A stretch of 24,221 bases of DNA, taken from assembly GCA_001247695.2 (NCBI GenBank), contig LGRX02034274.1, positions 1-24,221 of the forward strand, read 5' to 3'. Position numbers and translations under genes: made by a program. This document shows positions 16,469-24,221 of the stretch, in pieces. The notes beneath the pieces are model-generated. The model did not search any database. It saw nothing but the letters and a program-made list of their open reading frames with translations, and was not told where the DNA came from. How positions within the stretch are numbered: position 1 is the stretch's first letter; each line of letters opens with the position of its first letter. The DNA comes from Cymbomonas tetramitiformis (Eukaryota; Chlorophyta; Pyramimonadophyceae; Pyramimonadales; Pyramimonadaceae).

Positions 16469-18388
16469 GATTCAATCGGCATCAGCTAGCGTCAACAAAC
16501 ATGATTAATCACACGCGACGGGTTTCACCTTGCGTTAGACCACGGCCGCCTGCAGATCCTCCTACTCGCTCGCAAGTCTTTTCCGTAATAACGTCCACGT
16601 GACTCACTCTTATGATGGCCATCTGATGTATATTGTACACGATTGCATATATGACTGTACTAGTTATGCTGTACTATAGAGATTTGAATAGTATAGTATA
16701 TGAATAGTATAGTATATGAAATAAGTTGATTACAGTGAGATGGGACAGGGATATAATAACATGGAAGATGGCTGAGGTCAACTCGTCTTATCTGATGTGT
16801 CATCCAAAATGACATATACCAGCCTTCACGGAACAAGTAGCGAGTGAAGATAGCCGTGTTAAGCATCTGATCGAACTTCTGACATATGTTTTAGAAGTGT
16901 GAAATTTACACTAACTTCCATCAGCCCATCAGCAGCAAATCTCAAATCACAATGGGCTCAAATCGATCATGCCGGGCGGCGAAATACTGATCTGACGATC
17001 GCCAGACGAAAAAGCCGTGGCGAACCCAGCGCCAGCGCCATGCCTGCCAGCCGAGTGTCAACGCATAATGAGCCATCTCCAATCTTCTTACATCACTCCT
17101 GGACGCAGACCTACGATGCTAAATGTACGCCGCTCGCCGCATCCGACGCACCCAAAACATACACGAATGCGACACGCCAAGCCGACGGAGAAATGCATAT
17201 GAGATGCCGCACCGAAAGTCAGATGGCCTAGCGGTCATCTATTTTTTTGAGATCGACAGTGCCTAGCAATATACCATTTTTGTGGATCAGAACATTTTAG
17301 ATTTTGGCGGCCGATGTCGCTGGCGTCACTGCTGTGGGTTATGATCGATTTCGTTGCGCCGGGCATATCAAAGTCTCTCTTACGCTTGCTCGACTTAACA
17401 CAAAACTGTATAGATCGTGAGATATAGGCGATTTAAGTATGTGTCTAAGTATGATTAAGTATGCGATACGACAACTGAGCGGTATTGACAATAACCTTTC
17501 AACACCGTGGTCAACTTGATGCCTGAAGTGCGCAATATTTTATTATTTCTTTGGGCGACCTACTTATCGAATAAAAGTATTTTCGGGACTTTCGTGTATA
17601 AAGTCGACCAAGCGTATAAGAGCGACCTTGATATGAAGTGTATGGTGCGTATATATAACGTCATATGTAAGCATGTATGACGATCGCATCGCTTGCGATA
17701 GAGAAGTTGATGTATCAAATTTTATACGGAGCATTACCGCAGCTGACACACGCAGTTGCTAGAGCATATGTCTCACTGGGTGAATACGATAGCTAGCGGA
17801 GCGAGTGGCGTCTTCGTTGGCCTAGCTTATCAGTGTCGTACAATACCATCGTGAGCAAAGGTTCATATCGTAACATGCGATGATCTGAACACACACGTAC
17901 ATTTTAATCGGTAAGAGTATGATGCATTGTATGCATTGTAAGGATAACTCACATACACAAACTGTATGTAACAAAACATGCATCGTACGCATGAGATGAC
18001 CCGAATCCCCTTCACGCACGATGTATGCGACCCGATGTTTCCCGGGCGGGCCCGTTGTATAGTGGGTGCGCCATGCTATATTTAAGATGCCGCTCAGTCC
18101 ATAATTATCCTTGGCTCCGGCGCATGGTAGATTATCAATGATATATGGCGGCACCGATGCATTACGATTGGATGGCAATGAGCAGTACTGTATGTACTTG
18201 CACGACCATCGTATCACCATGGCACGACTATCCAAGCGATATAAACTTAGGTGTGCAGCAAGGTGTAGGAGCTGTTTCCCTGAGCAAAGATATGGTTTTA
18301 TACCGGCGACGCGCTGACATTGATCGCGGTACTACAGGCATGTAAATAATGGTCATTATTCACTGGGGCTGCTGTTGCGATATATACA
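16469..18388. other. Intergenic region between divergent genes
   Basis: About 1.9 kb separate the start of the minus-strand TPR-family gene from the plus-strand ankyrin relic. A 16-bp tandem duplication (GAATAGTATAGTATAT) lies near 16686-16718. Minus-strand open stretches occur near 16827-16895, 17240-17390, 17650-17823 and 17822-18336, some edged by GT or AG, but no family is recognised and no consistent gene model could be built. Both promoters may lie here; no core promoter could be identified. Confidence 0.5.
17822..18336 (-). CDS. Unassigned open frame, possible exon
   Basis: The minus strand is open for about 171 codons from after a TAG near 18337 down to 17822. The central part, for example IIDNLPCAGAKDNYGLSG and PPGKHRVAYIVREGDSGH, has a natural-looking composition. 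A frame this long is expected about once by chance in a window of this size, and a plus-strand frame overlaps it. I do not recognise it. Confidence 0.22.
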
Positions 18389-20014
18389 ATGTGCGACATC
18401 CTCTCCGAATTATGCTCGCTAGATGGTGGCATCGGTGAAAGTGGGTGCTGGACTTGTTACATCTTACCAAACTTGGACGCAACTGATCGTCAACTCCTGC
18501 GGCAGACGTGTCGTACCATGCGTGTGGCACTCGCTGACTTCAATGTGCCGATACACATCAGCAGAGTACTCGTGAGCGTGGCTCTCGCAGATTGGGCTTT
18601 CCAGGCGATCTCATATTCGCCTGCCTTGCGCGCATATCACCGGACAGCGTGTGAACGCGCAGCTAGCGGAGGGCATCTGGAGGTGCTGCAGTGGGCGCGG
18701 GAGCGTGGCTGCCCATGGAATGCCGACACATGTGCCGCTGCGGCGTTTCATGGGCATCTGGAGGTGCTGCAGTGGGCGAACGAGCATGGCTGCCCGTGGA
18801 ATGTCGACACATGTGCGGCTGCGGCGGAAGGTGGGCATCTCGAGGTGCTGCAGTGGAAAGCGTAGCGAGCACGGCTGCCCGTGGAATGCCGATACATGTA
18901 CGGCTGCGGCGGCTGATGGGCATCTGGAGGTGCTGAAGTGGGTGCGGGAGCATGGCTGCCCGTGGGACGCCCACTACACATGTGCGGCTGCGGCGGGAGG
19001 TGGGCGCCTCGAGGAACTGCAGTGGGCGCGCGAGCATGGCTGCCCGTGGAATGCCGACACATGTAATTATGCGGCGGCTCATGGGCATCTGGAGGTGCTG
19101 CAGTGGGCGCGGGAGCATGGCTGCCCGTGGGACGCCCACACATGTTGGCATGCGGCGAGAGGTGGGCATCTGGAGGTACTGCAGTGGGCTCGCGAGCATG
19201 GCTGCTCGTGGTACGCTAACACCAAAGCGGCTGCGGGGCGTGGAGGTGGGCATCTCGAGGTGTTGCAGTGGGCGCGGCGAGCATGGTTGCCCGTGGAATG
19301 CCCACACACACCGTGCGGCTGCGGCGAGAGATGGGCATCTTGGAGGTGCTGCAGTGGGCTTTATTACGCTCAAGTCCGTGGAATGTCGACACTGGCGTGC
19401 GGCTGCGGCGCAGAGATGGGGCATCTGAGGTGCTGCAGTGGGCGCACGAGCATGGCTGCCCGTGGAATGCCGATACATGTACGTCTGCGACGGAAGGTGG
19501 GCATCTGGAGGTGCTGCAGTGGGCGCGCGAGCACGGCTGCCCGTGCGTCGGATGCCATCACATGTAATATTGCGGCAGCTCTCGGGCACCCGCCTGGAGG
19601 TGCTGTAGTGGGCGCGCGAGTACAATGGCGGCTGGAAAGCAATGGCACATGTACAGATGCGGCGGGAGTTGGGTACTTGAAGGTGTGTCGGTGTGCGGTC
19701 GAGCATGGCTGCCTGTGGGATGCCAGCACATGCCTGAGTGCGGCGGTACGAGGCGGGAATCTGGACGAGGTGCTGCCGGGTGGGGGCGCCGATATGACTT
19801 CCCACCTAACATCATCAAAACATCTAAGAACTTTGCACATGGTGGCAAACGCAAGGCGGGCATCTATCTGGAGACACTGCAGTGGGCATACATAGCACAC
19901 ACATGTATGGTTGCCCGTAGGTCAAACGCCACCGCATGTCGCGATATGGGTGCAGTCGGGCATCTGGAGATGCTATACATATGCAGGAAGCGAATAGGCA
20001 TTGTCATCGGGTAG
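18389..20014 (+). pseudogene. F-box-like and ankyrin-repeat protein, frameshifted relic
   Basis: The first frame starts with ATG at 18389 and is open for 158 codons. Residues 28-47, LPNLDATDRQLLRQTCRTMR, resemble the F-box-like head seen in algal and giant-virus ankyrin proteins. From 18668 an array of about 16 units of 27 residues follows, with consensus GHLEVLQWAREHGCPWNADT. The frame first breaks near 18856, where four extra bases bring in a TAG (18863-18865). It changes again near 19275, 19340, 19555, 19600, 19790 and 19850, moving among the three plus frames while repeat identity continues to 20014. Such proteins usually act as protein-binding adaptors. The breaks suggest a dead copy; uncorrected sequencing indels are the alternative, but the nearby TPR-family exons are intact. 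Confidence 0.8.
18668..19990 (+). repeat. Tandem array of about 16 ankyrin-encoding 81-bp units
   Basis: The DNA repeats GGGCATCTGGAGGTGCTGCA followed by GTGGGCGCG and GAGCATGGCTGCCCGTGG at intervals of about 81 bp. Conservation is high in the LEVLQW and EHGCPW blocks and lower at the end of each unit. The final three or four units (from about 19640) are the most diverged. Long open frames on the opposite strand here are shadows. Confidence 0.9.
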
Positions 20015-21133
20015 CATGCGGTTTGTGGATATATGTATATATGTCGATTCGGGAATATTTGTGTGGGGCTTTTAGTCTCTATATAAACGTTTTTTGTGCA
20101 TATGTATCATATGCAGTTTTATTGGGAAGCGAAGCACTGATGTCATGGGCGGCTCGATGACATTTATGGAGCTGATGATTTTGCATTTCTTCACAACCCT
20201 CATCACTTCAACGTTGCATTGGTGGCCATAAACGTACAACGCGATACCGAAGGATGATGAGATGACCACGTTATTGAGATGTGGAGCTGTATCCGAGAGG
20301 GGAGGTCCGGATTTACCGTAGTCATGGGTGTGAGAGATTTGGCACACAGAAGAGTGCTTAGTGATGACTGCTGATGATTGAACGTATATGCATTAATGAT
20401 CAAGGTAACACATTGTAGGCATGCATGTAAGATATCACTCCCATAATTTTGGTTGAAATAAATTATAAACACAGGAAATGTGTATAATGCCATTGTAGAT
20501 TTAGTGGATTCATTTTGACATAGCTACAAATAGTAAAAGTAGAGATGCAAATTTATTTGGTGTGGAAGACAAACGATTGCATGTTAATTGGTGGGCAATT
20601 CATGAAAGGGGATTATTAAAGGAATATTATTCGCTTACATTTTCTTGGAGCGTCATCAAATCTTACAGATGATTAAGTCACCATCATTCGCACCCGTCAT
20701 CGTTTTAGACAGAGTATGCAAAAAGTAAGCAAGTAAAGTTAAAGCCCTGCCTCCCCTATTTTCAAAACGCCCTCACACTCCGTGATCCGGCAATCACATT
20801 TCCAGTTTCAACCGATTGTGTAAGTTATGAGCATGTATCGGTGTATAACATACAGTATGTCGTTACAATGTCATGGGGCGTTCGAAGAATGCCACTGCGA
20901 GGGCATCTGCCTTAAGATGACGTAGGAAAATGTGGGACTTCCGTAACACCACCTAGGTTTAGTGCTAGGCCTAGCGAGCACAACTTGCCAAGGATAAGGA
21001 AAGTGACGCACCTGATCAAACGAGTGAATGAATTGCTGAAAATTCGTGTCAAGATAAAGCATGATACTTACGTAGGTGTGCGTGCATGCGTTTGTTATGC
21101 ACATGTGGACCCACAGACAGGTCTTCGCTTAGC
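20015..21133. other. Intergenic, AT-rich, no gene recognised
   Basis: About 1.1 kb without a convincing reading frame. A plus-strand stretch near 20547-20669 is open for about 40 codons with a tryptophan-rich reading but has no recognisable motif. No repeats or RNA genes were seen. Confidence 0.5.
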
Positions 21134-21904
21134 CTAGATTCGAGGCAGCAATGGGGGCTCAGCGTTATCACAGATAACGCACGACAATGCAAAATTATGT
21201 GTCTAACTGAGTGGATTCAAAGTGAGCAAGATATTCGATCACTGATGCTGAGTTGCTTTTGAGTTTTGCGAACAAACTTGTTCGTGCTGCCTTAGAAAAG
21301 AAGGCAAATGTCGCATACACAGTGAAGCGAGATCATGCTGTGAATACTTCAGCGCATACCTGATGGTCAATAGGCGACCCATAAGTTCGGAATATTGGAT
21401 TGAACAACTCCAAGTGCAAGAAATACATCACAAGCATTTTCCCATTGATGGCTTCAAGAGACACCAGCACTGCGACAGGTTAAGTGATAAGTATACTGCC
21501 TTGAAGGAAGAGTTGAGGGTTCAACGTCGCTGATTGCAATGATTGACCGAAGTACTCAAGCATGGATCGAGTCAGAAACAACGGCGATTAGATCGTGCCC
21601 TTGAAAGGAGGGAAGTAGCCAAGGATGCAGCTAAACGTGCGGTTGTTAAGCAAGCCCTAGAGCTTGCTAATAAGTGTTCTCTTAGTGGTAAGCTACGGCA
21701 AATTGAAAGGCAGATCACTCCAAACGTTTTCAAAAAGGTGGGTCTTGAAAAAATAACTTAGGCCTAAGTTTCGGGAGTTCGTGCCAGCTGTTGTCAATGC
21801 GCCAGGAGAGCTGTTGGAAATAGGTCTCAGTGCTCAACAAGTAAGCAAGGTAGGGGACACTTGGCGCCTGGTTGCATTTCCCTCGTGTTTGCATTTGTGA
21901 CTTG
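21134..21904 (+). pseudogene. Degraded lysine/arginine-rich coiled-coil reading frame
   Basis: Successive plus-strand blocks in different frames look like parts of one protein: LDSRQQWGLSVITDNARQ (from 21134), ANKLVRAALEKKANVAYT (about 21279), ISSEYWIEQLQVQEIHHK (about 21390) with LSDKYTALKEELRVQRR, then QKQRRLDRALERREVAKDAA within an open frame 21543-21761, and finally EFVPAVVNAPGELLEIGLSA (about 21778-21840). Stops and frame changes separate them. The charged heptad-like section suggests a coiled coil. I do not recognise the family; it may derive from a mobile element. An intron-containing gene is less likely because splice signals at the breaks are poor. Confidence 0.45.
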
Positions 21905-22053
21905 CGTTAATAATCGAGAAGTGACTCATCAAATAGTCGGACTGTAAAGTAACATATAGCCTATATAAAGTTCGTCTCGTGCACTAAAACGCATCCCGCA
22001 CCCCTTGATTTCCATCATATCCACAACATACGATACAATCATATTTCATATTA

Positions 22054-22284
22054 GATAATAACAGTATACTTATGTTCGAGAATTAATACACACATTCTAT
22101 TGGCATATGGCACCATCATATCTCGTGTACCACGTATGGGCGCCGTAGGATCGCCTGCAGTATGCGTACCACTAATTGGGGCACATATAACTTGTAACAA
22201 CCTATTCCCAAAATAAAATTTGACATCGGATTCGGATTCCTCGACGTCGAAAACCCCCATGACCAGGGTGACGCGACCGTCCAA
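22054..22284 (-). CDS. Small open frame, unidentified
   Basis: A minus-strand frame of 77 codons runs from just after an in-frame TGA (first ATG at codon 9) to TAA. It reads VMGVFDVEESESDVKFYFGN and later RDMMVPYANRMCVLILEHK. The composition looks protein-like but the length is within chance expectation. No RNA or splice evidence; it could be a terminal exon or a fragment. Confidence 0.25.
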
Positions 22285-22486
22285 TCAAATGGAAAAAGTC
22301 CGGTGCGATTATATAGTGCCTTTAAGGGGGCAAAATTCTAATGTTCGCTCAATGGCTCATGACGCGCAGCCATAGATATCCTCACATAAATAACAGCAAG
22401 TACAACCTGAACATTCAACGTCGTTGATGCATCGGTGCAGCACGCCAAACCGCAGGATGCGGAAATTTCTCAACAGAAAAGAGTGG

Positions 22487-22630
22487 CTAAACCGAACCTT
22501 TCCTTTTCGTTTTCTTGGGGGCAGCTCGGGTCATTTTTGCCATTGTAAAGACTTGCCTGCACACATTGCATCGCCACACCGGCCAACCCTTACCTGTTAA
22601 CTTTGAAAAACCACCATGGAGATTTCTCAT
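22487..22630 (-). CDS. Possible terminal exon: one CxxC pair and a basic tail
   Basis: On the minus strand an acceptor-like CTTTTGTAG ends just before an ATG at 22630. The frame then runs 47 codons to TAG (22489-22487). It contains GWPVWRCNVCRQVFTM, with a CxxC pair, and ends AAPKKTKRKGSV, a basic tail resembling a nuclear localisation signal. It could be the C-terminal exon of a DNA-binding or transposon-encoded protein. No upstream exon was identified. Confidence 0.3.
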   Translation of the reverse strand: MRNLHGGFSKLTGKGWPVWRCNVCRQVFTMAKMTRAAPKKTKRKGSV

Positions 22631-23014
22631 CTACAAAAGTTACTCAAAAACTGCTCTACCTTTCGCTCATGCATTTAACAACACTACAATACCGCAGACA
22701 TACTAACAGATGACTACCCACAATATGACACTGAATAACACGACCCCTGCAAAACTCAGACGCAGTGTGAGGCACTCTAGTGGCAATACTTCTGACTTCA
22801 TGATCGTCACGGTATGAAGATGACAATGATGAAAATGCCATATAAACACAAAAAACACTGACATTTACTGGCTCAAAATTTCATAATTCCTCACGAGAGG
22901 ATTTGCCATTATATTTGGGCGACATTCAGTTGGAGCTTGCCACCCTCTAGCACACAATGCGAGCATCGCAGCATCGTGGTACTATACGGGGGCGAGGGCA
23001 TGAGGGCTCCAGGT
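22631..23014. other. Spacer without recognised feature
   Basis: About 380 bp between the possible CxxC exon and the stop codon of the p25-like gene. It probably contains the 3' untranslated region of the latter. No polyadenylation signal can be named with confidence. Confidence 0.4.
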
Positions 23015-23158
23015 TTACCGGGTGAGGAAGGTGTCCAGCCGCTTCGCAAACGATTGGTACGGGTTGGGCACTTTGTACTGGGTGATGGCAGCCACTGCTT
23101 CTTGGAACTCCCCGAAATTGAGCTCGGGCTCCTCATCCTCCGTGCCGTCGCGTGTGTC
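23015..23158 (-). CDS. p25-like gene, terminal exon
   Basis: Forty-seven codons plus TAA (23017-23015). It is acidic at the start (DTRDGTEDEEPELNFGEF) and then forms an EF-hand-like helix EFQEAVAAITQYK and PNPYQSFAKRLDTFL. The acceptor is CTGTCAG/GAC at 23159/23158. Confidence 0.8.
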   Translation of the reverse strand, partial: DTRDGTEDEEPELNFGEFQEAVAAITQYKVPNPYQSFAKRLDTFLTR

Positions 23159-23903
23159 CTGACAGAGCACACCGCGCGGCTCAGCAGCCTATGAGGCCAT
23201 CTCCGCACACCTGCATTTCACCTGCAGGAAGAAAGTGTTATAGGCTCTATCATATAGGGGATTTTGATTGGTGCCGACTTTGGGGCCCTGCAACCCCCAG
23301 TGCGAACTTTGGGGCCCTGCAACCCCCAGTGCGGACTTTGGGGCCCTGCAACCCCCAGTGCCGACTTTGGGGCCCTGCAACCCCCAGTGCCGACTTTGGG
23401 GCCCTGCAACCCCCAGTGCCGAATTTGGGGCCCTGCAACCCCCAGCAACGGCAGCAAGCCCTCAGATGCGTTTGCATGTCGCGAGCCTCCATGCCCCCAT
23501 GCAAGTTATCCCAAGCTGGGGCCTGTGGGTGGCAGTAGAAGTGAATGAGCAGCGCACCTGCACGTTGGCGAAGATAGTATTGATGCCCACGTCGGTGAAG
23601 GCCCCGTCTGCAGTCCCCACCCACCCCCCGGCCCACACCACATCATAGCCTCAGTGCAAACCCCAATGCCTCCTTTGACACTTTGGCTTCGGGCGGCGGG
23701 CAGCACAGATGTGGCTAACCGCTAGCGCCACTTAATTTGACTCCAAGCGTGCTGGCAGCGCCTGCTGCGTGCGACAACGGTGATGCCACGACTCGCCGGA
23801 ATCCCGGGCATGACGCGGTCTCCTGCAGGAGAGGGCCCTCACCGAGCAGCTTGCAGTCGTTGATGAAGGACCTGAACTCCCCCATGCTCATGGTGCCCAA
23901 GCC
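23015..23903 (-). CDS. p25-alpha/EF-hand-like protein, last three exons visible
   Basis: Exons 23903-23843, 23607-23558 and 23158-23015 join in one frame of 84 codons followed by TAA. The product starts GLGTMSMGEFRSFINDCKLL, continues DGAFTDVGINTIFANVQ, and ends with ELNFGEFQEAVAAIT, YKVPNPYQSF and RLDTFLTR. The pattern F-x-x-F-x-x-DCK-hydrophobic-DG ... IF-x-x-V ... L-x-F-EFQEA resembles TPPP/p25-alpha and related EF-hand-like proteins, many of them ciliary or microtubule-associated. Splice phases are 1 and 0, with good GT-AG sites. The N-terminal part lies further right or outside the window. The exact family is not certain; the exon model is strong. Confidence 0.75.
23159..23557 (-). other. 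p25-like gene intron holding a 29-bp minisatellite
   Basis: Phase 0 intron from GTGCGC to CTGTCAG, 399 bp. Nearly half of it is the six-copy repeat at 23271-23446. Confidence 0.75.
23271..23446. repeat. Six tandem copies of a 29-bp G/C-rich unit
   Basis: The unit GACTTTGGGGCCCTGCAACC plus CCCAGTGCC repeats six times with very few changes, the last copy being slightly diverged. Read on the coding (minus) strand, each unit contains GGTTGCAG/GG, which resembles a 3' splice site. Confidence 0.9.
23558..23607 (-). CDS. p25-like gene, penultimate exon (50 bp)
   Basis: Two bases complete the aspartate codon and 16 codons follow: GAFTDVGINTIFANVQ. The acceptor is ACTGCAG/AC at 23608/23607 and the donor GTGCAG/GTGCGC at 23558/23557. 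The very short exon is supported by perfect continuity of the family pattern on both sides. Confidence 0.75.
23843..23903 (-). CDS. p25-like gene, upstream exon
   Basis: Twenty codons plus one base: GLGTMSMGEFRSFINDCKLL. The donor is CTCG/GTGAGG (phase 1) at 23843/23842. The acceptor GGCCAG/GGC at 23904/23903 is likely, but the frame stays open upstream to about 24050, so the exon could be longer. Confidence 0.72.
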
Positions 23904-24221
23904 CTGGCCACACCGATACCCAACACCGGCCTCACAACGTTCAATCATTGCAAACTCGTGGCGCGGACACACAAATGAAATCTTCTCAGATTTGAGCGGC
24001 AAAATGGTTGTGTGCCCCCCCCTGGCGGAGCTGCTTAAAGCCGAGCGCAATTGAGCTTCAAGATACAGCCGCCACTCCGCTGAAATTGCTTTTGTAGTTC
24101 GAGGCCGCGCGGTGGGAATGAATCGCTCAAACGAGAACCCCTCACCGGGAGAAATGAGAACCCCTCACCGGGAGAAATGAGAACCCCTCACCGGGACAAA
24201 TGGAGAACCCCTCACCGGGAC
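23904..24221 (-). other. Upstream intron or 5' part of the p25-like gene
   Basis: No exon with recognisable family sequence was found here. The minus strand is open through about 24050 in the frame of the 23843-23903 exon. The far right is the minisatellite at 24133. Confidence 0.4.
24133..24221. repeat. Four tandem copies of a 23-bp unit, running off the edge
   Basis: The unit GAGAACCCCTCACCGGGAGA plus AAT occurs at 24133, 24156, 24179 and 24203 (the last cut by the window end). On the minus strand each copy reads CCCGGTGAGGGGTTCTC, containing G/GTGAGG, a good match to a 5' splice site. Confidence 0.9.

Noticed and set aside
16899..17231. Plus-strand frame of 110 codons
   Set aside because: No motif, ordinary chance length, and no supporting splice or start context.
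18663..19805. Minus-strand open frame of 380 codons opposite the ankyrin array
   Set aside because: It is the mirror of the 81-bp repeat; the plus strand encodes the recognisable ankyrin units.
23271..23446. CRISPR-like regular repeats
   Set aside because: The 29-bp units are directly adjacent without spacers, in a eukaryotic intron; this is a minisatellite.

Overview
The window is nuclear DNA of a eukaryote, most likely a flagellated unicellular alga or related protist. Long reading frames are rare, but two genes can be assembled from short coding blocks joined by GT-AG introns with consistent phases. Introns are large and carry foldback or MITE-like repeats. An ankyrin tandem-repeat relic of a type common in algal, protist and giant-virus genomes is also present. 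No rRNA, tRNA, CRISPR array or prokaryotic operon structure was found. The species cannot be named from the sequence alone.

Left end (1-3181). A cysteine-rich open frame enters from the left edge (1-291). AT-rich DNA follows, then a conserved non-coding module (629-816) that recurs at 8646-8820. The module is interrupted by a 2.3 kb non-coding foldback element (817-3105). One arm of this element has been amplified into three tandem copies of about 525-570 bp.

Centre (3182-16468). The main result is one minus-strand gene of nine exons. It encodes a protein of about 767 residues. Exon 1 (15557-16468) gives an N-terminal membrane segment, a polar linker and a second hydrophobic segment. Exons 2-9 encode a tetratricopeptide-type domain of a family I know mainly from bacterial exported or uncharacterised TPR proteins, including the hallmark GHLVHMPGH. 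This hallmark is split by an intron. The introns range from 354 bp to 3.4 kb, and three of the four largest, plus one other long intron, hold inverted-repeat elements or an insertion flanked by direct repeats. The C-terminus looks shorter than expected for the family and lies next to the 817-3105 foldback.

Right of that gene (16469-22486). A spacer of about 1.9 kb has only unassigned open frames. A plus-strand F-box-like and ankyrin-repeat relic (18389-20014) follows, with about 16 units of 27 residues broken by several frameshifts. Next come AT-rich spacer and a degraded lysine/arginine-rich coiled-coil reading frame (21134-21904).

Right end (22487-24221). There is a possible terminal exon with one CxxC pair and a basic tail. 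The last three exons of a second minus-strand gene, resembling p25-alpha/EF-hand ciliary proteins, follow at 23015-23903. Two G/C-rich minisatellites lie in or beside its introns and carry splice-site-like motifs.

All splice sites are inferred by eye from frame, phase, GT/AG signals and remembered family resemblance. No alignment was run.
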